Assembly (NCBI RefSeq): GCF_028640845.1 | Contig: NC_080539.1 | Location: 162,221,736-162,285,735 of the forward strand | Source: Ahaetulla prasina | Taxonomy: Eukaryota > Chordata > Lepidosauria > Squamata > Colubridae | DNA length: 64,000 nucleotides | Direction of reading: 5' to 3' | Shown here: positions 11,527 through 22,080 of the stretch, piece after piece | Layout: each line of letters begins with the position of its first letter | How positions within the stretch are numbered: position 1 is the stretch's first letter | Notes under the pieces: generated by a model | Seen by the model: the letters and a program-made list of their open reading frames with translations, nothing else | The model's database searches: none | Told to the model about the DNA's origin: nothing | Position numbers and translations under genes: made by a program

Positions 11527-11855
11527 CCATCATCAACTGATTAGAGAAGATTCATATTGATGAACAGAATTTGTATATCAAAGTTATGTTTACAGACAAT
11601 GCCCACTTAGCCTTCCTAGTGTAAAATAATATTTGGAAAATAGTTACGTATCCTTTTAAAAATAATAAATAAAATTAAATGGCAGAAATGGCTGCTTAAT
11701 TTTGCAGTGCAAAAGCAAGCAAGTTTGGGATGTGGGGCTCTGTATGAGAAAAGTACACGCTTCAAACTTGAAAGTCTAAAAATAAGAAAATCCTGGAATA
11801 AACTTTCAGATTCTATGACTCCTATTTTTCCCTAAGAAGGAATGTAGAAATGTAG
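11527..11855. repeat. second copy of segment A with shortened homopolymers
   Basis: Near-identical to 10901-11240. Six of the seven differences I see are lost bases within mononucleotide runs (for example GGG to GG, five T to four T, seven A to five A). The right edge joins to the sequence found at 10434 across the shared string AGAAATGTAG. Confidence 0.85.
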
Positions 11856-11867
11856 CCACTAGGTGTT

Positions 11868-11991
11868 TTTTTCCATTGAAAGTTTTTTCCATTGAAAGTT
11901 TTTTCCATTGAAAGTTTTTTCCATTGAAAGTTTTTTCCATTGAAAGTTTTTTCCATTGAAAGTTTTTTCCATTGAAAGTTTTTTCCATTGA
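11868..11991. repeat. 16-bp tandem repeat, 8 copies
   Basis: The unit is TTTTTTCCATTGAAAG. The same unit occurs about 5 times at 13569-13641, twice at 14777-14810 and 15847-15880, and once at 12476-12490. In the last three places it runs directly into the CR1-like RT segment. Confidence 0.92.
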
Positions 11992-11999
11992 TGTGCTTA

Positions 12000-12262
12000 A
12001 ACAGTTTAGAAAACTTCATAAATATAAGCTTGAAGGCAGTGGTGAAATCCATTTTTTACTACCAGTTCTGTGGGCGTGCACGGGTCGGTGGGAGGCGTGT
12101 GGTAGCAGCAGGCGGTCACGTAAGTACCCAGGTCCTAAGCCATGGAGCGCTTTAAAGGTCGTAACCAACACCTTAAAGTGCACTCGGAAGGCCACAGGCC
12201 TGATTTATATATCCTTATATAGATATATCCTTATATTTATTTATATATAAGGATATATCCTT
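12000..12262. repeat. MITE-end/L2 composite with AT-rich hairpin, copy 1
   Basis: The left end of the 10510 MITE (to CTGTGGGCGTG, about 12078) is fused to an internal L2 fragment in minus orientation (about 12079-12200, with CCATGGAGCGCTTTAAAGGT). An AT-rich imperfect palindrome follows at 12205-12262, with arms of the type ATATCCTTATAT / ATATAAGGATAT. The same fusion recurs at 13640-13918. Confidence 0.75.
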
Positions 12263-12481
12263 ATATAGCCAAGTGACTCTGCATGGCTTTCAAAGTTTAA
12301 AACACAGAAAACTCACCACTTATACAGTAGTGGCCAAAATTGTGGAAACCTTTTTGTGAAAGTGTATTTTTAAGGTTTGATAGCTAATAATACCACTTTT
12401 CTTTAAACTGTAACTGCTATTCTAATAGCAAATCCTTCATAAATGTTATTGCATTACATTCTTGATTAAATTATCTTTCCA

Positions 12482-13166
12482 TTGAAAGTTTTGGCGAAAA
12501 AGGCTTTAAGAATTGTAAACTTAATCTTGTGTAGCTTGTTCTCCAGAAAGATTACACTACTAACCAGAGCATACAAAATATTTGCTAGACCAATTCTCGA
12601 ATACAGCTCGCCTGTCTGGAACCCACACCTCATTTCAGACATTAATACAATTGAGCGTGTCCAGAAATATTTTACAAGAAGAGTCCTCCATTCCTCTGAT
12701 CACAACAGAATACCTTATGCCACCAGACTTGAAATCCTGGGTTTAGAAAATTTAGAACTCTGCCGCCTTCGACATGACCTGAGTTTAACTCATAGAATCA
12801 TCTGCTACAATGTCCTTCCTGCTGAAGACTACTTCAGCTTCAATTACAACAATACATGAGCACACAATAGATTTAAACTTAAAGTGAACAGCTCCAACCT
12901 TAATTGCAGAAAATACGACTACAGTAACAGAGTTATTAATGCCTGGAATGCACTACCTGACTCCGTGGTCTCTTCCCAAAATCCCAAAATCTTTAACCAA
13001 AGACTGTCTACTATTTACCTCACCCCATTCCTAAGAGGTCTGTAAGGGGCATGTATAAGAGCACCAGCATGCCTACCATTCCTGTCCTAATGTTCCCTTT
13101 GATTGTATCCAATTCGTATAGTTATTTCATGCTTATACTTACATATATTGTTGTGTTTGACAAACA
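12482..13166 (+). pseudogene. CR1-like LINE RT C-terminus, copy 1
   Basis: Plus-strand frame encoding the end of a Jockey/CR1-superfamily RT: ARPILEYSSPVWNPHL, then IERVQKYFTRRVL, then RLEILGLENLELCRLRHDL, the thumb/C-terminal region seen in CR1-type elements. A TGA interrupts at 12857-12859. The same frame then continues through INAWNALPDSVVSS to the natural stop at 13043-13045, followed by a 3' UTR and a CAAA/AAAT tail. The palm motifs and everything upstream are missing. Two more copies, at 14802 and 15872, share the same TGA, so all descend from one dead copy. It matches copy 3 more closely than copy 2. Confidence 0.8.
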
Positions 13167-13169
13167 AAC

Positions 13170-13450
13170 AAATAAATAAAATTAAATGGCAGAAATGGGC
13201 TGCTTAATTTTTGCAGTGCAAAAGCAAGCAAGTTTGGGATGTGGGGCTCTGTATGAGAAAAAGTACACGCTTCAAACTTGAAAGTCTAAAAAAATAAGAA
13301 AATCCTGGAATAAACTTTCAGATTCTATGACTCCTATTTTTCCCTAAGAAGGAATGTAGAAATGTAGCAAAAATTCCTAAGGCCAAATTATATGCTTTTT
13401 CTATATACTGATAACAAGTTTTTGGAATGGGACTGCACCTCTTTTAAAAA
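13170..13450. repeat. third copy of segment A
   Basis: Matches 11037-11310 with full-length homopolymer runs. It joins the CR1-like tail on the left across AAATAAATAAA-type sequence and the Tc1 right end on the right at an A-rich string. Confidence 0.8.
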
Positions 13451-13568
13451 TAATAATAAAACACACTTTTCCCAAAGGTTTCCACAATTTTGGCCACTAC
13501 TGTAACTGCTATTCTAATAGCAAATCCTTCATAAATGTTATTGCATTACATTCTTGATTAAATTATCT

Positions 13569-13641
13569 TTCCATTGAAAGTTTTTTCCATTGAAAGTTTT
13601 TTCCATTGAAAGTTTTTTCCATTGAAAGTTTTTTCCATTGA
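13569..13641. repeat. 16-bp tandem repeat, about 5 copies
   Basis: Same unit as at 11868-11991, again leading into the MITE-end/L2 composite. Confidence 0.9.
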
Positions 13642-13918
13642 TGTGTTAAACAGTTTAGAAAAACTTCATAAATATAAGCTTGAAGGCAGTGGTGAAATCC
13701 ATTTTTTTACTACCAGTTCTGTGGGCGTGCACGGGTCGGTGGGAGGCGTGTGGTAGCAGCAGGCGGTCACGTAAGTACCCAGGTCCTAAGCCATGGAGCG
13801 CTTTAAAGGTCGTAACCAACACCTTAAAGTGCACTCGGAAGGCCACAGGCCTGATTTATATATCCTTATATAGATATATCCTTATATTTATTTATATATA
13901 AGAATATATCCTTATATA
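13640..13918. repeat. MITE-end/L2 composite, copy 2
   Basis: Nearly identical to 12000-12262, including the junction CTGTGGGCGTGCACGGGTCG and the AT-rich hairpin. Shared flank continues to 13975 and into the Tc1 left end. Confidence 0.8.
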
Positions 13919-14044
13919 GCCAAGTGACTCTGCATGGCTTTCAAAGTTTAAAACACAGAAAATTCACCACTTATACAGTAGTGGCCAAAATTGTGGAAAC
14001 CTTTTTGGGAAAGTGTATTTTTAAGGTTTGATAGCTAATAATAC

Positions 14045-14180
14045 CACTTTTTCTTTGAAGTTTCAAGATAATCATATTCCACTGCTGGAAATGGCCTGGG
14101 AATAGCCCAGACCTTAACCCAATGGAAAATCTATGGAGCTGACTAAAGAAACTTGTTAGTCAGAAGCGACTCAGCAATAA
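14045..14180 (+). pseudogene. Tc1 transposase, catalytic-domain fragment
   Basis: One frame reads WPGNSPDLNPMENLWS, stop, LKKLVSQKRLSNKTQ. This is the signature around the third acidic residue of Tc1-family DD34E transposases (SPDLNP followed by the Glu of ENLW). An in-frame stop follows the ENLWS. Upstream catalytic domain and the DNA-binding domain are absent. The fragment is cut on the right by the L2 insertion. Confidence 0.8.
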
Positions 14181-14194
14181 AACCCAGTTTTATT

Positions 14195-14492
14195 GGGTTT
14201 CCGCCGTGAACTGAAGACATACCTTTTTATTCGCGCGGGGCTGGCTTAAATTTTAAATTTTAAATTTTAAATTATATAAATTTTATCGATTTTAAATTTT
14301 CTACTAATTTTAAACGGGGTTTGGTTTTATAAATTTTAAAGTTCTAGGCTAATTATAATAAGTTTTTTAACTTGCATTTTAAATTGTATACTTTGGTGTT
14401 TGTATTTTATTGTTGCCTGTACACCGCCCTGAGTCCTTCGGGAGAAGGGCGGTATAAAAATCAAATAAATAATAAAATAATAATAATAATAA
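14195..14492 (+). mobile_element. L2-type LINE 3' end inserted in Tc1
   Basis: The start encodes FRRELKTYLFIRAG, the last residues of the L2 ORF2 (compare 40.56 and 55.25 kb on the minus strand). A TTTTAAA-rich 3' UTR follows, then the terminal phrase CACCGCCCTGAGTCCTTCGG and GAGAAGGGCGGTATAAAAATC with an AAATAA tail. Confidence 0.8.
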
Positions 14493-14625
14493 AAGTTAAT
14501 AGAAGCAATCATTCAATCTTGGTTTCACATTATAACAGCTGCAGAACTAAAAGACTTGGTTGACTCCATGGGAAGACGTTGTAAGGCCATAATTCATGCT
14601 AAAGGTTACCCAACTATTAACTGAC
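14493..14625 (+). pseudogene. Tc1 transposase C-terminus, copy 1
   Basis: Encodes VIEAIIQSWF, then AAELKDLVDSMGRRCKAIIH and AKGYPTIN before a stop. This is the canonical end of Tc1-family transposases (LVDSMPRRC and AKGGPTKY-like motif). It follows the L2 insert, so the ORF is split. A second copy is at 15563-15695. Confidence 0.82.
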
Positions 14626-14801
14626 ATGGTAATAATTTTTCCATATCTCATTTTTTCTATGGTGATAATTTTTGTAAACCAAATTTTTCTGTGTTTCACT
14701 TTTCTTTATACTGTAACTGCTATTCTAATAGCAAATCCTTCATAAATGTTATTGCATTACATTCTTGATTAAATTATCTTTCCATTGAAAGTTTTTTTCC
14801 A

Positions 14802-15492
14802 TTGAAAGTTTTGGCGAAAAAGGCTTTAAGAATTGTAAACTTAATCTTGTGTAGCTTGTTCTCCAGAAAGATTACACTACTAACCAGAGCATACAAAATA
14901 TTTGCTAGACCAATTCTCGAATGCAGCTCGCCTGTCTGGAACCCACACCTCATTTCAGACATTAATACAATTGAGCGTGTCCAGAAATATTTTACAAGAA
15001 GAGTCCTCCATTCCTCTGATCACAACAAAATACCTTATGCCACCAGACTTGAAATCCTGGGTTTAGAAAATTTAGAACTCTGCCGCCTTCGACATGACCT
15101 GAGTTTAACTCATAGAATCATCTGCTACAATGTCCTTCCTGCTGAAGACTACTTCAGCTTCAATTACAACAATACATGAGCACACAATAGATTTAAACTT
15201 AAAGTGAACCGCTCCAACCTTGATTGCAGAAAATACGACTACAGTAACAGAGTTATTAATGCCTGGAATGCACTACCTGACTCCGTGGTCTCTTCCCAAA
15301 ATCCCAAAATCTTTAACCAAAGACTGTCTACTATTTACCTCACCCCATTTCTAAGAGGTCTGTAAGGGGCATGTATAAGAGCACCAGCATGCCTACCGTT
15401 CCTGTCCTAATGTTCCCTTTGATTGTATCCAATTCGTATAGTTATTTCATGCTTATACTTACATATATTGTTGTGTTTGACAAACAAACAAA
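14802..15492 (+). pseudogene. CR1-like LINE RT C-terminus, copy 2
   Basis: Same fragment as 12482-13166, with private differences (LECSSPVW instead of LEYSSPVW, HNKIP instead of HNRIP, ATTG for AATTG-type changes in the tail). It carries the shared TGA at 15177-15179. The tail runs into a long AAT array. Confidence 0.8.
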
Positions 15493-15494
15493 TA

Positions 15495-15562
<68 letters not shown>
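15493..15562. repeat. (AAT)n microsatellite at a duplication boundary
   Basis: About 23 AAT units join the CR1-like tail to a second copy of the Tc1 transposase C-terminus. In the first unit the corresponding boundary (14463-14492) has only a few such triplets. Confidence 0.92.
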
Positions 15563-15564
<2 letters not shown>

Positions 15565-15695
15565 GTTAATAGAAGCAATCATTCAATCTTGGTTTCACAT
15601 TATAACAGCTGCAGAACTAAAAGACTTGGTTGACTCCATGGGAAGACGTTGTAAGGCCATAATTCATGCTAAAGGTTACCCAACTATTAACTGAC
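15563..15695 (+). pseudogene. Tc1 transposase C-terminus, copy 2
   Basis: Essentially the same sequence as 14493-14625, displaced by 1070 bp. It is preceded by an AAT array rather than by transposase sequence. Confidence 0.82.
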
Positions 15696-15871
15696 ATGGT
15701 AATAATTTTTCCATATCTCATTTTTTCTATGGTGATAATTTTTGTAAACCAAATTTTTCTGTGTTTCACTTTTCTTTAAACTGTAACTGCTATTCTAATA
15801 GCAAATCCTTCATAAATGTTATTGCATTACATTCTTGATTAAATTATCTTTCCATTGAAAGTTTTTTTCCA

Positions 15872-16575
15872 TTGAAAGTTTTGGCGAAAAAGGCTTTAAG
15901 AATTGTAAACTTAATCTTGTGTAGCTTGTTCTCCAGAAAGATTACACTACTAACCAGAGCATACAAAATATTTGCTAGACCAATTCTCGAATACAGCTCG
16001 CCTGTCTGGAACCCACACCTCATTTCAGACATTAATACAATTGAGCGTGTCCAGAAATATTTTACAAGAAGAGTCCTCCATTCCTCTGATCACAACAGAA
16101 TACCTTATGCCACCAGACTTGAAATCCTGGGTTTAGAAAATTTAGAACTCTGCCGCCTTCGACATGACCTGAGTTTAACTCATAGAATCATCTGCTACAA
16201 TGTCCTTCCTGCTGAAGACTACTTCAGCTTCAATTACAACAATACATGAGCACACAATAGATTTAAACTTAAAGTGAACAGCTCCAACCTTAATTGCAGA
16301 AAATACGACTACAGTAACAGAGTTATTAATGCCTGGAATGCACTACCTGACTCCGTGGTCTCTTCCCAAAATCCCAAAATCTTTAACCAAAGACTGTCTA
16401 CTATTTACCTCACCCCATTCCTAAGAGGTCTGTAAGGGGCATGTATAAGAGCACCAGCATGCCTACCATTCCTGTCCTAATGTTCCCTTTGATTGTATCC
16501 AATTCGTATAGTTATTTCATGCTTATACTTACATATATTGTTGTGTTTGACAAACAAACAAACAAACAAATAAAA
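15872..16575 (+). pseudogene. CR1-like LINE RT C-terminus, copy 3
   Basis: Same fragment and same internal TGA (16247-16249) as copies 1 and 2. The diagnostic sites agree with copy 1, not with the adjacent copy 2. The tail of CAAA units leads directly into the Tc1 right inverted repeat. Confidence 0.8.
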
Positions 16576-16619
16576 TACACTTTTCCCAAAAGGTTTCCAC
16601 AATTTTGGCCACTACTGTA

Positions 16620-17320
16620 ACTCTCCGTGCCCAAGAATCGGTAATAATCTGAAAACCCAAAGTAACAACAGAGTCCTTCTGTCCATCTATCCCAAACACC
16701 AGGAAAATAGCCAGACCTTTTATGCCTAGCAAACAGGGTTGGAGCTATACAAAGCTCTGGAAAGATATCGTTCCATAGACTGTTCATTGCTATTGAGAAG
16801 GCACAACTCTGAGATGGCATTGTTTGAAAGAAGGGACCTGGAGAATTCCTTCTGGGAGAAAGGCAGTCACACATAGGTTCACACTCTGCAGTTTTGGAGT
16901 GGCAGATGGTAGCCACTTTTGCACAATTGCCTGAGCCAGCTGGATGCTAAGATATATGATTCACAGCTTGGTTACATCCTGCCCTTTCTGTTGTAGCACT
17001 ATATGAAAAATTACAACTGGTATAAAATACAGAAGCCAGCTACAATCAAGAGCAAGATATATACAATTCTTTACTTAAAGAGCTTCACTGATTGCTACTT
17101 GCTTAATAGGAGCAACATAAGGGATTAGTTGGGACCTTTAAGCTCTAAATGCTCTAAGGCTGATTTTCTAATGAACCACCTTTCTCAACAGAAACTTGAA
17201 CTGTTGTTAAGATCTGCAGTAGAGAAGTCCCTGGATTTTACTCTTCTGGTTGTTGCCTTTGGTGCTCATCTCCATTTCAAAGTCATTGAGCCAGCACTGT
17301 CTGAAGACATTTCTGTAATC
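16620..17320. other. unassigned sequence
   Basis: Flank beyond the Tc1 right end. No element or exon recognised. Confidence 0.5.
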
Positions 17321-17324
17321 ATTT

Positions 17325-17540
17325 GGCCAGCATGATGTCACGGAGCACGGTTACCCTCCCACTGAAGTGGTACCTATTTATCTACTTGCATTTGCATGTT
17401 TTCTAACTGCTGGGTTGGCAGGAACTGGAGAGAGGATGGCAGCTCACCCCATTGCATGATGCTTGGGTCTCAAACCTAGGCTGCCAGCTTTCTAGATGAC
17501 AAACGCAGCATCCTAACTGCTGAGACATTGTGCCACCATT
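17325..17540 (-). mobile_element. Sauria-type SINE, 5' part
   Basis: In reverse orientation it matches the plus-strand Sauria SINE at 42.18-42.51 kb: tRNA-related head (complement of CTAACTGCTGAGACATTGTG), then the body with GGTACC-type and CTGCCAACC-type phrases. A degraded B box is visible. The Bov-B-like tail is missing. Confidence 0.65.
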
Positions 17541-18024
17541 GCAGGAGAGACCCTTTTGAAAATGCTTTGTTGTAAAAGTTGTATCTTTTCAGGAGAAGGT
17601 TACTTCTTACTTGAATCCGAGTTGATACAGCATACAAAAGAGCTTGGTTTGCTTGCACAGCATTTAGTAAATCTGTAAAGACACTTCCTTTTAAATTGTT
17701 GATTTAGCATCAATTTTAATGTTAGGGATGGTTTATGTTTCCACCTTTATCGAATCCATTTTTAAAATTGAAGTTTGAGAGCTGCCTCGACTATTTCCGG
17801 GTGTGAGAAAAATAAACAAAACTTCAATAAGACTTACAAACCTGTTCCTCGTCCAGTTTCATTTCTGTTGCACGTAAAGGATGTTTTCTTGACACAAGTG
17901 TGCAAGTTTTTCACAGAGGTACTAGATGGTGAACATTAACTGAGAGACAAGCACTGGCAAACTTAGTCCTTTCACAAGATTCCTGATCTTTCTTAGCCTC
18001 TTTGTCCCTTTCAGAGACTGAAGT

Positions 18025-18230
18025 AGGAATAGGAATACACTTAGACTTATATACTGCTTCACAGTGAGGGCTTTTATAGCCCTCTCTAAGCATTTTATAA
18101 AGTCAGCATATTGCCCCTAACAATCTGGGTCCTCATTTTACCCACATCGGAAGGATGGAAGGATGAGTCAGCCTTGAACCTGGTGATATTTGAACTGCCA
18201 AATTGCAAGGAGGCAGCAGGCAGAAGAAGT
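18025..18230 (-). mobile_element. tRNA-derived SINE
   Basis: Minus-strand copy of the SINE family at 1010: CAATCTGGGTCCTCATTTTA, GGAAGGATGGAAGGATGAGT and a terminal CTTAGACTTATATACTGC. Confidence 0.7.
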
Positions 18231-18410
18231 AGGCATGCTTGTGTATGTGTTGTCCTGTTCTTTCATTGCATTAGATCCTAGACTTATGCATTACTTTGGA
18301 AATAGTTCTGGTAAGGTGCTAGGAACCATGGGTATCCATAAAGGGGAACAAGGGTGTGCAAAAAAGACCCGTGCACACTCATTCTGTGACTTACCGTACA
18401 TATTTGCATG

Positions 18411-18935
18411 TGTCGTGTCTCACTCCCACTCCGACGAACGAATCAAGGTAACAAACTTGGTAATGAAACCTCTGCAGCTTGCCAAGTTCCTTCGAGGTTT
18501 ATCAGGGCAGGCAGGAGTCCAAGTTGTGACTTCAGTGATAGAGTCTGATATCAGCAAACTAGATAAGACTTCGCTTGACTCAAGGTTGGAATGTCAAAAG
18601 CAGGTCCTTTATATAGGCTGTGGGGTGTGGCTCCATGACTCAGCATTTATCTAGGCCTGCCCCACCCTTCCTTCTGCTGGCGTCACCTCTCAGATCTCTG
18701 GAAGTGAGGGTCCACCCACTATAAATTGTCTTCAGCTGGATCTGCTGTCAGCGTCTGGGAAAGGGAGGGGTCAGAGGGAGTAGGCCCGGGTAATTCCACC
18801 ACCTGGCTGGCTTCTTGCTCTGAAGGCTGAGTCAAAGGAACACACGCTGTATGAGTGAGGTTTATTGGGCTTCTCCTTTCACTCCTTGAATCCTCTCTGG
18901 GCATGGGGCCAGGGCCGGGGGCTGGAGTCATGACA
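18411..18935 (-). mobile_element. LTR, probably 3' LTR, with TATA box
   Basis: Read on the minus strand, the segment begins TGTCATGACTCC and ends GACACGACA, i.e. TG...CA ends. A TATA box (TATATAAA) lies at 18608-18615 about two thirds of the way in. The next 127 bases upstream (18936-19062) continue an open frame rich in Ser, Pro, Asp and Glu and may be internal sequence of the element. No primer-binding site follows the low-coordinate end, which argues for a 3' LTR. The start resembles that of the LTR at 38.3-39.0 kb. No matching target duplication was found. Confidence 0.5.
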
Positions 18936-19066
18936 GGTCTTTCATCTTCATTATCAGACTCGGAGTCTGATAAAAGGCCCGGTTGGAGACGGGAGGGGCC
19001 CGGCTGAGGAGAGGAGGGAAGAGGAGTCACAAGAGCATGTTTGTTAAGACTCAAGCTTGGAATGGA

Positions 19067-19462
19067 CAGGTAGTCCTCAACTTACAATAGTTTGTTTACT
19101 GACCATTCGAAGTTACAACGACACTGAAAAAAGTGACTTATGACCATTGTTTACACTTGCAAACATTGCAGTGTCCCCTTGGTTACATGTCCAAAATCCA
19201 GAGGCTTGGCAACTGACTCACATTTATGACCGTTGTAGGGTCCCAGGGTCATGTGATCCCCTTTTGTGACTTTCTGACAAGCAAAGTCAATGGGGAAGCC
19301 AGATTTACTTAACAACAATGTTACTAACTTAACAACTGCTGTGATTCACTTAACATCTGTGGCAAAAAAGGTTGTAAAATGGCCCAAAATTTACTTAAAC
19401 AATGTTTCACTCAGCAACATACATTTTGGGCTCAATTGTGGTCGTACATCGAGGACTAATTG
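19067..19462. mobile_element. TA-type miniature DNA transposon
   Basis: Left end CAGGTAGTCCTCAACTTACA, right end CATCGAGGACTAATTGTA. Interior phrases are GTGACTTATGACC, GGTCATGTGATCCCC and AAGTCAATGGGGAAGCCAGA. Same family as 6740-7139 and better preserved. It lies directly against the putative LTR internal remnant. Confidence 0.72.
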
Positions 19463-19464
19463 TA

Positions 19465-20640
19465 ATTGAATGATAACATCACTGCACATGTCATAATTTG
19501 GATGACTTTATGATGTGCTAAGGATGCTACTGATCCAAACCGTCTTTTCCGAATTGAATCTAAAGCAACCGACAGCCTTATTCTGTTAGCTCAAGAAACA
19601 CACAGCTTCCTTTGCCTCTCAGAAGTCAATTAAATGTCAGAAGAAACTCCTGCTTATGGGCATGTTTACACAGGGACACTGCAAAAATAATGAATAATGT
19701 ATATAAAAGAAAATAATAGAAAAATATTTTTATGCAGCCTTTCAACAATAACAAAAACTCACAAGCATGGCCAGCGGAGATGTAAAGCACTGTGCAAGTT
19801 AGGCAGCCAAACAGAAGCTTTTCTCAAAACCGAGAGATAATTTTGGAAAGTAGCTAGAAAGCCATATTGCAAGCAGTATTTACCTCTGTAAATGTCTGCT
19901 CATCCACTTGGCCTGTCTCTTAATGTGATCAGTTGGCTCATCCTAATGTTGCTAATATTAGTTAATTATATTAGCAACTAATATTGCTCAGGATTTTATA
20001 GGATTAGCTAGCATATCTCCTTTGGTAAATATGGAGGGCCTCCCATGCTGAGAAGAAATGTCTCTGGGAAGACATATTAGAACTCTGGAAATAATTATAC
20101 TCTGATGGTTCTATCACAGACTTCCCCAATGCAGCTCCATTTGCGTCAGTGGTGCGCATGCATACCCGCCCTTCACACAAATGGAGCACATGCGCACAAG
20201 GTCTCCTGGTGCTTGGGCAAGTGGGATTGCTCTCGTATTTGCCCGTTTCCATAGGCTGGTTGCGAATAGCGGCCCAGAGGTTGGGGACTCTTGCTCTATC
20301 CTATCATGGCAATGCATATCATAAAGCAACTCATTAAAGATGGAGGAAATTGAAGCCCTGTGGGATCATGGATGCAAATCTGTCCTTGGAGCTGGCCAAA
20401 CTAACTTAGCTTGAAATGACCAACTGGATGCTATACAATTTTTCTGTTCATTTTCTGAGCAATCTGTTTACTCTTGGCTATTGAGTCAATAGTACTACCT
20501 TGGAGACTTGAAGTATTGATTTAACATATTGACTGGAAGTAAACAAAAAGAATGTAGATATTTCTTTTTTTAACCTAGTGGCCATGGCTCTGAATTTTTT
20601 GATTGCATAAGACATCTATCTCTCATCTAATCTATTTTAT
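19465..20640. other. mostly unassigned sequence
   Basis: The stretch at 20100-20300 ends with AGGTTGGGGACTCTTG, which resembles the end of a hAT-type miniature family, but no partner end is convincing. The rest is unrecognised. Confidence 0.45.
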
Positions 20641-20687
20641 ATCTGTCATCAATCTATTTGTCTACCTATCTCTATCATATATCTCTC

Positions 20688-20772
<85 letters not shown>

Positions 20773-20850
20773 GCTAGCTAGCTAGCTAGCTAGCTAGCTA
20801 GCTAGCTAGCTAGCTAGCTAGCTAGCTATCTAGCTATCTAGCTATCTATC
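20640..20850. repeat. compound (ATCT)n-(AGCT)n microsatellite
   Basis: ATCT repeats (core about 20688-20772) change to a long CTAG/AGCT run (about 20770-20830). The tetramer AGCT is its own reverse complement, so the second block can fold into long hairpins. Confidence 0.95.
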
Positions 20851-21540
20851 ATCTGTCTCTATCTCTTCAAATTCATAGGGATTTACAAACTCGGGAATCT
20901 ATTCAAATTCATAGGGATTCAATGAAGAATTCATATAATAAATTCATAACCAGTTAGATAATTGGTATGGGTAACCAAAGTTTTATAATCCATTTGATAT
21001 GGAGGTAAAATTGAGCAGTGACAAGACTTTATTATCAGTTTTGGTCCATGTTCATCTATGTATTAGCCTTAAAAAATTACAGCTACCCACTTAAAGATAT
21101 AGTGGAAGTTTCATTGCTTTTTAATATTATAACTTAAGGACAGCCAATGAATTTGAATGACAGGAAGTCAAGAATGGATTACTCTCAAAAATGTCATGGG
21201 ATAGTCATCAACTTAGATGGCTTTAAACTGAGGTCAAACAAATTTAAGAAGCTCTTGCCGATTACCAGTCACACTGGGTATATAATTTATTGTTTTGAAT
21301 GCATATTGCATTTTTTATAAATGGTGCCAATATTTTTTTAAATAGGATTATCACCATCATCACCATTATAATTATCACTTTGAACAGAGGCAGTATGGCA
21401 AGGTGGCTAAGATTACTAGGAAGTTAGTAGTGTTATAGTTAGTTACTAGTCAGTAGGAACAGAAAAACCCAGAATTTAGTCCTTCCTTAAGCATGGAAGT
21501 TGGCTGGGTGGCCTTGGGCAACTCATTCCCTCTCAGCACT

Positions 21541-21726
<186 letters not shown>

Positions 21727-22080
21727 ACTCTGCAATAAGGCAGTTGAAAAACAAACACTCTCATTGCATCATATACTGATGGTTTTGCTATATGAGCTAT
21801 AGAGAGCACAGTGGGAATGAACAGATACTGCAACCATGGTTTACAAAGGCAGTTGGGATAAGAAACACTTATAGGAGCAGGGGAGAATCAGAGAGTCAAT
21901 TTAAGGGTTTATTCTCATACAGCAATACTATACTCTCTGTCTGTCAAATTGGGTAAGAGATGTTCCAAACCACCAGGGTCAGTTTACTTCCTAATTCTGT
22001 GAATTAGAATCATATCCATTATTAATTTTGCAAGAAAACTAGCTGCCCTGAAAACATTATTGAATCTAGATATAAATGTA

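Larger units (their letters stand above)
12325..13502. mobile_element. Tc1/mariner element remnant with internal replacement
   Basis: The left end CAGTAGTGGCCAAAATTGTG begins at 12325 after TA. An inverted copy ends at 13502 before TA (13503-13504). Only about 80 bp of the left end and about 35 bp of the right end are Tc1. Between them are a CR1-like RT end and segment A. No transposase remains in this copy. Confidence 0.75.
13976..16617 (+). mobile_element. Tc1/mariner composite with L2 and CR1-like inserts
   Basis: The left inverted repeat starts at 13976 after TA. The right inverted repeat ends at 16617 before TA (16618-16619). Inside, in order, are transposase catalytic-domain remnant (14045-14180), an L2 3' end (about 14195-14492), the transposase C-terminus (14493-14625), a CR1-like RT end, an AAT array, a second transposase C-terminus (15563-15695) and another CR1-like RT end. 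The section from 14493 is duplicated with a period of 1070 bp. Confidence 0.78.
10420..16620. other. mosaic locus of reused segments
   Basis: Several unique segments occur two or more times, in different orders, joined at short shared strings. Segment A is at 10901-11330, 11527-11855 and 13170-13450. A MITE-end/L2 composite is at about 12000-12262 and 13640-13918. Tc1 pieces and a CR1-like RT end occur three times. A 16-bp unit varies from 1 to 8 copies. The parts are listed separately. Either serial template switching or mis-assembly could produce this. Confidence 0.8.

Noticed and set aside
11258..11560. Overlapping ORFs rich in Ile-His-Pro-Ser and Leu-Phe-Ile-Tyr
   Set aside because: Translations of the ATCC/TTTA microsatellite.
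11868..11991. Possible CRISPR-like array
   Set aside because: Direct 16-bp units abut without spacers, in vertebrate DNA. Simple tandem repeat.
11806..12052. Repeat protein made of NGKNFQWKKLSMEKTF-type units
   Set aside because: Translation of the 16-bp tandem repeat, whose unit is not a multiple of three, so frames cycle by chance.
18719..19054. 111-codon ORF rich in Ser, Pro, Asp and Glu
   Set aside because: Overlaps an LTR with a TATA box. At most the last part of a retroelement polyprotein; not a host gene.
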